Positions 9,880 to 21,775 of a DNA stretch of 64,000 nt are shown one piece after another. A program made the position numbers and the translations under genes. The notes beneath the pieces were generated by a model. That model was not told the DNA's origin and made no database searches. It was given only the letters and a program-made list of their open reading frames with translations. Numbering within the stretch: position 1 is the first letter of the stretch; the number at the start of each line of letters is the position of its first letter. The stretch is from Alitta virens (lineage: Eukaryota > Annelida > Polychaeta > Phyllodocida > Nereididae), in NCBI GenBank assembly GCA_932294295.1, contig OW028579.1, positions 2,733,285 to 2,797,284 on the forward strand. Direction: 5' to 3'.

Positions 9880-10005
9880 CCTGGAAACTAAACTCCAGAG
9901 GACGTCATGTGAATCCAGGATAGCCATTGGCTATGGCAGCCTTTCAGCCAATGGGAGACCAGGATTTACGTGACGTATTTGGAGTATTTAAATTTGTTTC
10001 CAAAT
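9880..10005. mobile_element. CCAAT/GACGTCA inverted-repeat MITE, copy 1
   Basis: Left side: GGAAACTAAACTCCAGAGGA and CGTCATGTGAATCCAGGAT. Right side: ACCAGGATTTACGTGACG and TTGGAGT. The middle has CCATTGGCT and AGCCAATGG facing each other. Related copies are at 37745-37880, 43612-43800 and, as a fragment, 50692-50737. Confidence 0.7.
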
Positions 10006-10183
10006 ATATGAAATCCACTGTAAAAGTTGTTTAAGATCCCTATGGACTGCCAATAACTAATCTGTATATATGCGACCTATAGATGTTGCCTCAGAATATC
10101 AAGGAATTGGTAACATTAACTCATATAATTGTTACTGAATAATTCGGTTTGTAGCAACTGATTTAGTGACTATAGCTCAGTAT

Positions 10184-10499
10184 GCCATATTTACTCGAAT
10201 AGAAGCCCTCCCTCCTATTTTTTAGAGGCCATCTTAGCAGGGCTTTTATGTAAGGTGGGCTTCTATTCAAAGTGGGCTTCTGTTATTTTAGGGGCAATGA
10301 AGGACACCAAGAAATGTACGAAGATAACACTGAAACATCCCAATTTCTTGAACTTTAAAAGCTGGTGCAAAGTTACCTGGGAAGGAGGTTTCTATATGAG
10401 GGAGGCCTTTATTGTTTTGAGAAAGGCAGCTACCATAGGCTACTTACTATTCAATGTGGGCTACTATTTGAAGGGGCCTTTATTCGAGTAAATACTGTA
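10184..10499. mobile_element. Inverted-end element (TTTACTCGAATAGAAGCC)
   Basis: The left end is ATATTTACTCGAATAGAAGC and the right end is TTTATTCGAGTAAATACTGT. The interior repeats GGGCTTCTATT-like and GGGCTTTTAT words on one strand. This looks like a non-autonomous DNA transposon with internal subrepeats; the terminal sequence is of a type common in animal genomes. Confidence 0.6.
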
Positions 10500-10738
10500 G
10501 TTCACTCTAGGTTGGATTGGAATCTAACTGGAGATATTATCTACATGATAGCTTAACTACAAATACTGAATTACCCAACCAACCAGTCAATGACATACAT
10601 GTACAACACAATATTTTAAGTGGCTGACATTAGATGTATACGTAGCTGGTAGACTCTATACCTAAAGCTATGACAAGCAATTAAAAAGAGGTCCTGGGGA
10701 TTGGAAGGGCACCAAAACAAACAGACTGATGACATAAT

Positions 10739-10765
10739 GTGTGTGTGTGTGTGTGTGTTTGTGTG
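10739..10765. repeat. (GT)n microsatellite at a SINE tail
   Basis: A short GT run directly at the 3' end of the reverse SINE-A copy that follows. Confidence 0.9.
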
Positions 10766-10938
10766 ATTAGGGCTTTATGTCCTGTATTTCTGCACCAGTT
10801 GGGCTAATTAGGACAGGCAGAGACCATGGCAATGAGACAAAGGATGAAACAGCCATCTAATGTAGGCTCGACCGGGAATCAAACCCGGGACCCAGCGGTT
10901 GAAAGCCCAGAGTGCTACCTCTGAGCTAAGCCCCTGCC
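10764..10938 (-). mobile_element. SINE-A copy
   Basis: GATTAGGGCTTTATGTCCTG at the tail side and CTGAGCTAAGCCCCTGCC at the head. Positions 10939-11354 show nothing recognisable. Confidence 0.9.
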
Positions 10939-11354
10939 CCGACTGATGACATCACAAACATCACGAAGACGCCCACCATTTGGAAACAAAGCCCTTGAAG
11001 CTTGGCATTTAAAGTTCACGTTTATCTTGCACTTACGAAGTATATTTCCAAGTTTGAAAATGTCAAGTTACAGGAACACTGGAGTACATTAAGTGCACAC
11101 ATTTGCCTGGGATTTTTCGCAGAAAGTTTGCCTCATAAATCAGCACTGGATGAATAATTGGCTTACCACAAACCAGTAATGCTTCCAGTTGTCACCCTCA
11201 ATAAAGTCTAGTTATTGAATTATGGTTCTGTAGCCCATATCTCTTATAAAATATAATTACACCACAATTGGCAATTACATACTTCGGTGCAAACTTGTTA
11301 CACAATTTAAATCCGCAAAGATAAATTGAGTTGACTAAGTTGAATAACATTGTT

Positions 11355-11676
11355 TAATTAATGTCTCGATGTTATTGGGTCTGAAACTTAGTCAGGTTAT
11401 ATGAGCAGCTGCCCGAGGCAGATGTAATGATGAGATGATAAGGCTTTGAGTCCATACCATGTTACACATTTACCCCATGGATGGTCTTTCATTTGCCTTA
11501 GCATAGGCACCAAGTACAAGGCACCTCCGATTTAACATCTCATGCAATCGACATCCAGCTGGGATGTAGCTCAAGAAGAGTGCCTGGGCCGGGGATCAAA
11601 CCCAGGACCCTTCACCTGAGCTGGCTAATATGGAATTGGTGGAAGCCTTAACCATTAGGCCACCCAGCTGCCTTGT
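11355..11676 (-). mobile_element. SINE-B copy, near full length
   Basis: Reverse complement of a tRNA-headed SINE: the head at the right end reads GGTGGCCTAATGGTTAAGGC (box A) with a box-B-like GGGTTTGATCCC. The body contains the conserved ACCCCATGGATGG and CAGCTGGGATGTAGCTC segments and ends with TTCAGACCCAATAACATCG. It differs from the complete 57.2-kb copy in its 3' end. Positions 11677-13557 show no feature I can support. Confidence 0.75.
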
Positions 11677-13558
11677 GGACACTTCCAGATCTTTGTTTCA
11701 GTTCTCAGTATTGTCACACACATTAAATTTTATATTTGTGTTTCTAAATTGCCTGTATAATTATGCCTTGATGCCAATAGAATTATGTTCGCCTCTTTTT
11801 GAACAAATTTTTCCTTTAGTTTTGTATCAAAATGTGAATAAAGGTTTACTCAGCTTAGAGGTCATTCAAACTCATTAGCTATAATTATTCGTTTCATTTC
11901 TTAACGCAAATTGAGTGGGAATCTTCAACATTCTACTAAATCATAGCATGAATTAAATGGTATGTCCACTTCATACATCTTCCATTTGGTTCTACAATCG
12001 ACATAAAACCCAGAAACAACGGCAGCCCCTTCCTAGCTTCTGCCACGCTTTTAGTTATGCAAATCTTTATCTGGCGACAAGTTCAGGAAATCCATATTTG
12101 GTGAAGGGCATAATTTAGATGGGGGTCCTGAACTGGGGATGTTGTGAAATGAATGTGATTGCCAGTCGGCCTTTGACTCCGGCATTTGTCGTTTGCTTTA
12201 TTTAGAAATTCTCCCAATTCGCTTCCTGACTTCTGGCAGCAAGATGTCGCTATTCTTCTGGCTGGATGGCCAATTACTGCCGAGAGATCGAACACTGATA
12301 GAAAATTCACTTGTCCCACAATCTCCGTCTCAATTGGATGTTCCTGTTCAGCAGCGTAACTAGGTGTATGGAAAAAGGGGTCAAAATCTGGGAAAAACTG
12401 GATTTTGCTTCGTTGAAAATATCTTAAAAGACATTTTGACTCTGCCAAGAATGACCGAACCCCATTGGTCTTAAGATAGTCAAATTTATCTAAATAAAGT
12501 CCACATTTTTAGTCAGATGTTAGTCATTATGAGTGTTGATAAACAAGACATCAACAGAGAAATTTAAGATTGACAAACTTGTAATTTTAGGCTGGTTAAC
12601 CTGTCAATAAAATATGGCTAAGGTGTGAATCAGTCGATAGGTAAAATGTATTCTAATCCCGGTTATTATTTTTAAGTTAAGTTTTACAGAAATAATTTGA
12701 TTTCTAAGCTGGTTTTCATTTTTCTTTTTGGCCATATCAGCCCCCCTTTTCCAGTCAACCAACTCCGCCCAAGTGCAATGTCTGCCAGCCGACAGAGTGA
12801 TTGTGCCTGATTTCCTGTGCCCGCTGGGCCTGGGGCAGCTGCAGAGTACCCAGGGGCGCTACATTTTTTCCCATTACTGTTGGCCACCCATGGGCCTCTG
12901 TCAATAGCTGCATGATCTTTGATTTTAGGTTCTCAACACAGAAGCTGAGGGAACCACATTAGGGTTTGCTGCCAACCTTAAAGTGCAAAACCAGTCAGTA
13001 AGAACCAGTCAATATTCCACAGGATGAGGTTATTCAGAATGAAGAAAACTAATTGTGATCGATTAGCGCCCTGCAGTATCCCTTTTCTTAAACAACAACA
13101 TGTTGTATCTAAGCTGCTAAGCTACATAAATTAGTCAATTAAGAATCAAAGTTCATTAAACAATCATTACTATTGAGCATTCAACAGACAAAATGATTAT
13201 CAACAAAATAAATGCTTTACCTGATACTTTAACTTATAAATCGGACCTTCACAAAGGAACTGCTATTGATTCACAAAGGAATTGCTACTGAACAAATACT
13301 TACAAAATATGTTGAATGCTGACTGCTTTACCAGTACCACATCAAAGATATTGTTATGTCGGCTTAAAAACATTAACACTAATTACGATATAGTTTGGCA
13401 ACACATTATTTCCCTGCTGGCAAAACTTACTCATTTCTATGAAAGCACTTTATCTTCAGTTATAGTGAGACTTTGTACACAGTTATTCCTGACAACTCTC
13501 ACCAAGTGTTTTGTAAATCAAGTCACAAGTCCGTGAGACTCTTAATAAATGAGACCCA

Positions 13559-13869
13559 CAGTCAGTTTCATAAAATATGGTCGACTGTAAACAGCTGTAG
13601 CTACCTATTCCTGACTGTAGCTATAATTAGCTAAAGCCAGCTGCTTCTGTATACTCCTAGTTTATAGTCGGCTTACTAAACAAATATAAACCTTGGTAAA
13701 TTTATGAAATATGTCTGATATAGTGCTACATGTACTATTAGATCCGGCTATGAGTAGCTAGCTATAGCCAGACAGTTCCGTTTAGTGGCGGGTAGCATCA
13801 TATGCCAGAAGTTGTCTAGCTTTATCTAAGTTTAATGTGACAGGCCGCTTTTAATGAAACTAACTGTAG
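13559..13869. mobile_element. About 310-bp MITE (CAGTTAGTTTCAT ends), copy 1
   Basis: It starts CAGTCAGTTTCATAAAATAT and ends TTAATGAAACTAACTGTAG. The interior has GGTCGACTGTAAACAGCTG and, near the other end, AGACAGTTCCGTTTAGTGGC. Related copies are at 45766-46076 and 53411-53740. Confidence 0.75.
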
Positions 13870-14327
13870 TTCAACATGCTCGCAGCTGTCTGTGGGAAAT
13901 CTTTAGTGGCCACAATCAGGCAATCAGCCTCAACTACATCCAGGGCTTGTTTTCATTGGCGCTGGCACCTGGTAGGGTAATTGGCCTTGTAAATGTGGCT
14001 GGCCAGCTCGACTCTGGTTTATATTCCTCACAGGTGAGAAAGCAACGCAATGCCCTCAATCTCTGTACCTCAGGACTATCACTGCATATGTTGCAACACA
14101 TACAAAACTTTGAAAACTTGCTAACAAGCCTCAGTTGTCAGGTACTCCGGTCAGTAGCCTGCTTGCCTGCAAAGAGTGGAAGGGTGGGGGCCTAGCTGAT
14201 AGCAACAAACATTTGTCTTAAAGGAGTTCATGGTAAGATACAGTAAATCTCAATTAAAGCATAAACTTTGAACAAAGAGTCAAGTACACTAATGACGTCG
14301 CAGTTACAATTTGGGTTCAAGAGTGAG

Positions 14328-14503
14328 CATTCAATGGTAGTGTGCTGGGCTTCCAACCACTGCATGGGTCCCGGGTTCAATTCCCCGTTGAGCCTAAGTT
14401 GGATGGCTGTTTCATCCTTCGTCTCATTGCCATGGTCTCTACCTGTCCTAATTAGCCCATCGGGTGCAGAAATACAGGACGTAAAGCTCTAATCCACCTA
14501 CCA
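14328..14503 (+). mobile_element. SINE-A copy, 5' damaged
   Basis: Begins at TCAATGGTAGTGTGCTGGGC and continues through GGGTTCAATTCCCCGTTGAG to ACGTAAAGCTCTAATCCACC. Box B is intact in outline and box A is partly lost. Confidence 0.85.
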
Positions 14504-14550
14504 CACCTGCAAAGATTAGCCCCCTGGTGGTATTATGACTAGGCATTTGA

Positions 14551-14703
14551 ACATGTCCAAATTTGCCACGTGTGTTTTCCATGAGAAGGATAAACGCATG
14601 GAAAACCCATGGTTTTTAGCTAGTCATAATGAGGCTAAAACCATGCGTTGTCCATGCGTTTATCCAAACGCATGGAAAACGCACGTGGCACAATTGGCCA
14701 TGT
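14551..14703. mobile_element. Family P palindromic MITE
   Basis: ACATGTCCAAATTTGCCACG at the left and GCACAATTGGCCATGTA at the right, with the palindromic CATGCGTTT core. Positions 14704-15370 hold nothing else recognisable. Confidence 0.9.
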
Positions 14704-15370
14704 ACACGTACGTTGTATGGGCTATGGGGGGACAATCATTCTGGACAGTCAAAAATGTCTTATCATTGCTCAAAACATGAAAATAGTAAGCAACTATCAC
14801 TAATAGTCTAGTCGACTCAATTATCTTTCGGTGCAATTTCCTGCAAGTTTATTTATTTCAAACTCCCATGCTTTGTCAGGGTGCACTTGGCCTACCATAG
14901 CTGCTTGAGAGTGCAGCGTTGTCAATGCTTTGACTTGCCAGGGTGGTTTATTTAGGTAATACCATTTAAACTCAAGAACACCGTATCTTATTATCCCAGG
15001 AATAATTACGTAGAATTCAAGTTGAAATTTTGCAGAGAGTCAGAACATGACATCACTTCAGGGTCTTGTCTGCTTATTCTATTTTAATCACTATTTTGAG
15101 TACAAAAGAATTAAAACAAATCTCAAAGAAATAACTATAAACAATCCAACAGATAACTATTATGTACAACAAAACAATTTAACACAGCACATGATTGGTC
15201 AAACTATTTTTTGTCATGTTCTTTCCTTACATCAGAAATGCTGAAATTGTCCAATCGCATGACTTCAAATGCAAACATTTCCATTCGGCGTATTACGAGG
15301 ATAATAAATGCATTCTGCAACGTTTTGTTTTCAGTAAGGATCAGGCAACGGGCAAGTCTCATTGACGTTT

Positions 15371-15487
15371 CCAAGATAGCATTCCAAATCGGGCCAGCAT
15401 CATTTCTATGTCGGCCGCTGTCGGTACAACATCGATTTGACGTGGCCGACATCGCGTCAACGTCAATATGATTTGGGATGCTATCTG
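15371..15487. mobile_element. Family Q MITE
   Basis: AAGATAGCATTCCAAATCGG at the left, ATTTGGGATGCTATCTGA at the right, GTCGGTACAACATCGATTTG in the middle. Confidence 0.85.
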
Positions 15488-15880
15488 ACTCAAGAAGAAT
15501 TTATTTGCCTTCATACTACAGTGTATGAGAGGCCAGGAGGAACACTCTAAGACACATTAATAGTATCGCTATCGAGCGCCCTCCTGGTTTTCCGAGAGAT
15601 CCAAGTAAATCATTATTAGTGAATGACAACGGCTCATTTATTTTACATTACATAAATGAAGATGTTTAGAAGGATGTCCCTAAGATTGTTTATTGAAATC
15701 GAGCATGTTGTAAGAAGGAGATCACTGAGCCCATGTTATCTTTTTGATGACATTCACATGCTATTTATCCAACTGTGACCATATCTGGGTTATAGCAGTC
15801 AAACCAACTGGTGGCCCTGTGGTCAAAGTGGAAACTTCAATGACATTGGCACTCAGTGCTGAGTTCAAACACCACTGCAC

Positions 15881-16035
15881 TACATGGCCAATTGTGCCAC
15901 AAGCGTTTTCCATGAGAAGGATAAACGCATGGAAAACGCATGGTTTTTAGCTAATTATAATGAGGCAAAAACCATGCGTTTTCCATGCGTTTATCCAAAC
16001 GCATGGAAAACGCACGTAGCACAATTGGCCATGTA
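15881..16035. mobile_element. Family P palindromic MITE
   Basis: TACATGGCCAATTGTGCCAC to ATTGGCCATGTA. Both ends carry TA. One of the best preserved copies. Confidence 0.92.
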
Positions 16036-16214
16036 TCGATGAGCCACATTCCATTCTGTGGCCTGAATCCTCGGGTAACTCCTGGTGTTTGATTGGATGA
16101 CAGACTTTTACCAGGTTATTATGTCTTCTTCAGGATAGATCAGCACGGTCCACGGATGTCTCAAGAAGTTAATCATGTACAAAACCAACACTGATGGGAG
16201 CAATTTTTACACTT

Positions 16215-16372
16215 TCCTTACTCATATAACACAACAGAATCTCTGTAGGTGTCCCCACGCTGGCGAAAACTCAAGTTTTCTTAATGGGGTCTCCCACCAT
16301 AATGTAAAATGGTTGTTATTATAATGCTCATTTTCATGTCAAATCGCAAATAAATATATCTGAATCTGATTG
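16215..16372 (+). mobile_element. LINE 3' tail
   Basis: Matches the tail at 2640-2845: ATAACACAACAGAATCTCTG, GGGGTCTCCCACCATAATGT, then AAATAAATATATCTGAATCT. Positions 16373-17035 are otherwise unremarkable apart from a G run at about 16878. Confidence 0.65.
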
Positions 16373-17035
16373 GACGGATTGTCTGTAGGACGAAATGACC
16401 ATTGACATTCAATTACTTTAGAGTGTTGTCATATTAAAGATATAATTCTACAGCAAATACAATATAGATGTCAAATTCACTTAAAAATCTGTTTGAATGT
16501 TACGTTTTAAAGTCCATTGTACCTGTATTCTGTGTCATATGAGTGGCTATTAGCTAGATATATACCATTAGAGTCTTTGATTTCTTTTCTATTTTCAAAA
16601 TATTAGTAAGGTTTCATTTGGCTACAAATAGCCACCAAATGAGAATACCATATCTCTCGATAAACGACATGCCTCCCTTTCCAGTTCTTTTACACATAGA
16701 GTTGTTTTGCATCATAGCTAAGGTTGTTTATTTACACAGCCATCTCATCCTTTACAGCAATTACATAAGTGTCTTGCCTGCCACCATTGCTCACTAAATG
16801 TCTTGAGCAGCTGATGTTTTGTCCTACTTTAAGGTATATGGCAGGGGCTTTGTTAATATAGGAGCTGAAACTGAGGAGGGGGGGGGGGGGCTAATGGATA
16901 AAGGCTGTAATCAGCAGCTTCATTTTAAGCCCAGAGTTCGATTTTGAACAAAGGAAAACTTTAACATGCTGTCAGTTAAAAATAGCTGTTGCATATCATT
17001 TATAGCTAAGGTATTGAGTTTCCTAGTTTAAATTA

Positions 17036-17232
17036 GTGAGCCAATGCTAAGCTCAGTAGTAACATGCTAGGCTGACAACCACTGGGTCCTGGGTTCGAGT
17101 CCAGCTGGCCCACTTGGAAGGTTGCTTCATCATTCGCCTCATGTATTGCCTTGGCACCTGTCTGTCCTGATCAGCCCTATCTGGTGCACAAATATGGGAC
17201 TCACATGTAAAGCCCATCTCACCCACCCATCC
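17036..17232 (+). mobile_element. Diverged tRNA-headed SINE related to SINE-A
   Basis: TAGTAACATGCTAGGCTGAC, CTGGGTTCGAGTCCAGC (box B), then a body resembling SINE-A but with CTCATGTATTGCCTTGGCAC and TGGTGCACAAATATGGGAC. It ends in a CCCA-rich tail. Confidence 0.65.
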
Positions 17233-17473
17233 TAGTTTAAATTCACAAGTTTTATTTTGCCCACTGCCATGTACTGGGGCATTCGAGTTGAAATAAAAGA
17301 TCCCAAGTAAAAATGAAATTTGTGAAATTTTTGTATAATTCACCAATTGCAATAGACCATAAGAAATATGCAACTTTATTTTGCTTTGTCTTTTCATTGA
17401 CACATGATCCCAAAATCTAGATCATTTGTAAGGCCTGTGTTATGTTTCTCAATGTTTGAATAATTATGCTTAT

Positions 17474-17553
17474 CTCAGATAGCATTCCAAATCAGCCAAG
17501 CATCGTTTCCATTTAGCAGGGAAGTTGAAACGATTTTAAATACAATCTGGGAT
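17474..17553. mobile_element. Family Q MITE, internally deleted
   Basis: CTCAGATAGCATTCCAAATC to AAATACAATCTGGGA with only about 40 bp of interior. Confidence 0.75.
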
Positions 17554-17649
17554 GCTAATAACAACTGTCTGAGTTGCAAAACAACAACAAAATTGCAATC
17601 ATTCCGAATATCTGATACTTAAATAACAATTTATTCAACATAATGCAAC

Positions 17650-17794
17650 TACATGGCCAAATGTGCCACGTGCGATTTCCATGAGAAGGATAAACGCATG
17701 GAAAACGCACGGTTTTTAGCTAATTATAATAAGGAAAAAAACCATGCGTTTTCCATGCATTTATCCAAACGCATGTAGCACAATTGGCCATGTA
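17650..17794. mobile_element. Family P palindromic MITE
   Basis: TACATGGCCAAATGTGCCAC to CAATTGGCCATGTAA. The second arm lacks one CATGGAAAACG block. Confidence 0.9.
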
Positions 17795-18079
17795 AGTTGC
17801 GGCGTGGAAATTAATTAATATAACTCTCAAGATCTGTTGTGACATTCAATAATTCGACATCAGGAAAAATTGCAAAATAATGAAAGCTTGAAAACCTACA
17901 TGAAGATTGAGATGCAACAGGAAGGAAATTCGACCAAAAAAACCGCAAGATTCTTGCTTTTGTTTTGAGATGAGAACAACGAAGCAGGAAGTCTTGCGTG
18001 TGACCTTGCTCTTGTAATGTTCAAAGGGAATGAGTGCATAATTGTGAATGGATAACTTTGTCTACATCTTCTTAAGACT

Positions 18080-18400
18080 CATGAAATGGTGCTTCGGCGA
18101 AACGTTATAACAGAGTGGACCTATTTTAATCCGGGCAGTTTCAATTGCAATCATTTACAATATTGGATAATGCATGGTTCGCAGAAAAGAATTGCAGATT
18201 CGATTCAAGACATTTTCATTTCCAGCTTATACGTGTTTTTTGTTATGTTAGTATTATTATGTTATTTTGTATGTTTTTGTCTGTTGAGTGCCTCATTTTA
18301 TCACTGGTGTTTACATGTGAATTGTAAGCCCGAGAGGGCTGGGGGCTAGGCCACGAGTGCCATGAGCCCATTTCACAAAAATAAAGAATTTTCTCTCTCT
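18080..18400 (+). mobile_element. Probable retroelement 3' end
   Basis: Contains GGTGCTTCGGCGAAACGTTA, then a T-rich stretch, then TTGTAAGCCCGAGAGGGCTG and GGGGGCTAGG, and ends in AAATAAAGAATTTTCTCTC. The TTGTAAGCCCGAG-GGGCTGGGG segment recurs in reverse at about 25310-25335. I infer a LINE or Penelope-like 3' untranslated region; no reverse transcriptase is visible. Confidence 0.4.
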
Positions 18401-18861
18401 ATATATATACATAATTTTTATTTATTTATTTTTTTATCAATAAATGCTATTAAATAATTACTTGTAATACGCATATTTAAATCATTCTGACATTGTTCAA
18501 TTTCTAGAAATGTAATCCTTTTATGGGCACTGCTGTGAGTTCATGATTGTTTGATGTTGTCATGTGTTTTTTTTTTTTATTTGATCTTTGTATTAAGCTT
18601 TAGCTTTTAAATGTTCTGGTAGTAGGTGGTATTCCTCTGTTCCAGATCCATTTTTTTCTGGAAACTATGTTGTACCCATATGCATATGCCCACAAAATTA
18701 AATTAATTCCATCTAATTCAAATGTGGGTTCAGAGATGTCTTAGAGAGATTTAAGCGTAGCTATGCATATATGTTTTAAAAGCACACCGGGAGAGCGCTC
18801 TCCTATCTTACACAACCATTTTCACTGGCGCTTTGTTTCCATCAAGACCTCAGCAAATCAC

Positions 18862-18922
18862 AATGCGATCAATTCAGTTCAGTTTATTGGACCTTCTTCA
18901 GTTTTTACAGATTCAGACACAC
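18862..18922 (-). mobile_element. LINE 3' tail fragment
   Basis: In reverse complement it reads GTGTCTGAATCTGTAAAAAC then GAAGAAGGTCCAATAAACTG AAC, a typical LINE tail with a polyadenylation-like signal. Confidence 0.4.
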
Positions 18923-18984
18923 TATAATTATATAATCAAAAAGGCTGGCAGATGCCTACTGGCGTATTGGCCATGGGAGTGATT

Positions 18985-19085
18985 AATATTATACTCCACC
19001 ACGTGACCTTTTCTATTGTTCTTTAGCGGGATATAACCAACGAAAATGTTAGTTAACGCCCTCCTGAGTGCAAACTGAACTGTTA
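18985..19085. mobile_element. GGGATATAAC hairpin-family fragment
   Basis: Shares TTTTCTATTGTTCTTTAGCG and GGGATATAACCAACG with other copies (34905-34970, 36588-36692, 51880-52190). Confidence 0.5.
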
Positions 19086-19089
19086 TACG

Positions 19090-19222
19090 TACATGGCCAA
19101 ATGTGCCACATGCGTTTTCCATGAGAAGGATAAACGCATGGAAAATGCATGGTTTTTAGCTAATTATAATGAGGCAAAAACCATGCGTTTGGATAAACGC
19201 ACGTGGCACAATTGGCCATGTA
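19090..19222. mobile_element. Family P palindromic MITE
   Basis: TACATGGCCAAATGTGCC to ATTGGCCATGTAA; the right arm is shortened. Confidence 0.9.
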
Positions 19223-19288
19223 ATAAAGGCATTAAAACAAAACAAGCAATAAAACAAATTTGTAAATATGCCTTATGGTGTATAAGTC

Positions 19289-19396
19289 AGTTATATCCCT
19301 CATAGTCGGGAGTTAACTAACATTTTTGTTTCTGCCTTCGGCGTCGGGACATAACCAACAAACATTTTTGTTAACTCCCTCCCATTCGGGATATAA
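19289..19396. repeat. GGGATATAAC hairpin element
   Basis: GTTATATCCCTCATAGTCGG plus GAGTTAACTAACATTTTTGT is matched in reverse by ACAAACATTTTTGTTAACTC and CCATTCGGGATATAAC. The loop contains CTGCCTTCGGCGTCGG. No other feature is seen from 19400 to 20129. Confidence 0.75.
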
Positions 19397-20129
19397 CTAA
19401 TACTTTTAACTACGATGTGTACATATGGCGCAAGACAAAAAATCTTTGTAATGAATAATGCTAAATACTGTGATATGCTGAATGTAACTACTAATTACAT
19501 GGTAAGACTACTACAACATACAGGTTACATTTTGTTGGCTACCCTAAATAATGCCTCAACACTTCCACCAGCAGTAGATTGGATCACTTCATTGCCAAGA
19601 GCTGTAAAGCACATTTTTGGAACAGGAACTAGGAAGTAGTTTGCTGCTGAATATCTAACTTCCTGTCTCATCAATGCCATGAGTGGTATCTTTGGGGTAA
19701 CAACATTTTCCTTGGTCGTATCTACCCCCATTCAAAAGAGGGCCCCAGTTTCCTTTCTGGTATTACGTAGACTAAACGGCTATTCACTGGACTAGATACA
19801 GTTATCCCGGAAACCCAATTTGTCTCTCGTGGCAACTTTCTTCCTACTTTTTCAGTCTCTTTTCATGACTCGATTTTCGGATGAGCAGCAGTGATGTCGT
19901 TTGCATCAGACGATTATGTAATTTCCCAAACCTCGTCATCAATTCTCGCCAAGAATGAGAGTCTCGCGTCTCCTCACAATGCACGGGAAATGCCGAGAAC
20001 TAGATGATGACGTCACTAGAAGAATACCATTAAAGGGGTACTGGCAGTGGCTGTTGGTGTGATTCAATGAGGTGTACTGGAAGCAACTACTAAGTCTTTC
20101 TTGAGCTAGTTGAGTAAGAACTAATGTTT

Positions 20130-20412
20130 AATGTCTCAATGCTACTGGGTCTGAAGCTTAGTCAGCTTATATGACCAGCTGCCTGAGGCAGACATTATGA
20201 TGAGATGATAGGGCTTGGAGTCCACACCATGTTGCAAATTTACCCAATGGGTGGGGTCATTTACTTCCCCCAGCATAGACACCTAGTACGAGGCACCTCC
20301 AATTTAACGTCTCATGCGATCGACATCCAGCTGCTGGGATGTAGCTCATGAAGAGTGCCCGCGTCTGGGATCGAACCCAGGTTCCAGGACCCTCAGCAGA
20401 GCTAGCCAATGT
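20130..20412 (-). mobile_element. SINE-B copy
   Basis: AATGCTACTGGGTCTGAAGC at the left, ACCCAATGGGTGGGGTC in the body, and GGGATCGAACCCAGG (box B in reverse) at the right. Matches 11355-11676 along its length. Confidence 0.75.
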
Positions 20413-20574
20413 GGAATTGTTGGATGATTTCCATCTCAAATTAGCGTGTAAATCTAGCGTTCAAACTTGGTATCTAAAGTCTATCAAAACTGCCTACTAA
20501 TATACAGCCATACTAATGAGACTTTTATAAGAAAAGTCCCTACATAGCTTATAGTCAAAACGTTTAGACTACGT

Positions 20575-21775
20575 TTAGACTAGCTCTAGCTCAGTCTAGC
20601 TCTAGCTCAGTCTAGCTCTAGCTCAGTCTAGTTCAAGCTCAGTCTAGCTCTAGCTCAGTCTAGTTCTGGTTCTAGCTCAGTTTAGTTCTAGCTCAGTCTA
20701 GCTCTAGCTCAGTCTAGCTCTAGCTCAGTCTAGCTCTAGCTCAGTCTATTCTAGTTTTATCTCAGTCTAGCTCTAGCTCAGTCTATTCTAGTTTTATCTC
20801 AGTCTAGCTCTAGCTCAGTCTATTCTAGTTTTATCTCAGTCTAGCTCTAGCTCAGTCTATTCTAGTTTTATCTCAGTCTAGCTCTAGCTCAGTCTATTCT
20901 AGTTTTATCTCAGTCTAGCTCTAGCTCAGTCTATTCTAGTTTTATCTCAGTCTAGCTCTAGCTCAGTCTATTCTAGTTTTATCTCAGTCTAGCTCTAGCT
21001 CAGTCTATTCTAGTTTTATCTCAGTCTAGCTCTAGCTCAGTCTTTTCTAGTTTTATCTCAGTCTAGCTCTAGCTCAGTCTATTCTAGTTTTATCTCAGTC
21101 TAGCTCTAGCTCAGTCTATTCTAGTTTTATCTCAGTCTAGCTCTAGCTCAGTCTATTCTAGTTTTATCTCAGTCTAGCTCTAGCTCAGTCTATTCTAGTT
21201 TTATCTCAGTCTAGCTCTAGCTCAGTCTATTCTAGTTTTATCTCAGTTGAGCTCTAGCTCAGTCTATTCTAGTTTTATCTCAGTCTAGCTCTAGCTCAGT
21301 CTATTCTAGTTTTATCTCAGTCTAGCTCTAGCTCAGTCTATTCTAGTTTTATCTCAGTCTAGCTCTAGCTCAGTCTATTCTAGTTTTATCTCAGTCTAGC
21401 TCTAGCTCAGTCTATTCTAGTTTTATCTCAGTCTAGCTCTAGCTCAGTCTATTCTAGTTTTATCTCAGTCTAGCTCTAGCTCAGTCTATTCTAGTTTTAT
21501 CTCAGTCTAGCTTTAGCTCAGTCTTTTCTAGTTTTATCTCAGTCTAGCTTTAGCTCAGTCTTTTCTAGTTTTATCTCAGTCTAGCTCTAGCTCAGTCTAT
21601 TCTAGTTTTATCTCAGTCTAGCTCTAGCTCAGTCTATTCTAGTTTTATCTCAGTCTAGCTCTAGCTCAGTCTTTTCTAGTTTTATCTCAGTCTAGCTCTA
21701 GCTCAGTCTTTTCTAGTTTTATCTCAGTCTAGCTCTAGCTCAGTCTATTCTAGCTTTATCTCAGTCTATCTCATA
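20575..21775. repeat. 37-bp satellite, about 28 units
   Basis: From about 20580 to 20745 the unit is a 16-mer, TCTAGCTCTAGCTCAG. After that the unit becomes 37 bp: the same 16-mer plus TCTATTCTAGTTTTATCTCAG. Units are almost identical, with a few TCTTTT and CTTTAG variants clustered near 21510-21720. No spacers are present. Confidence 0.95.

Noticed and set aside
12083..12448. 121-residue open frame on the minus strand
   Set aside because: No domain, no splice signals that fit and no second copy; it may be an old repeat. I could not support a gene.
20575..21775. CRISPR-like regular repeat
   Set aside because: Units are contiguous with no unique spacers, and the DNA is eukaryotic.
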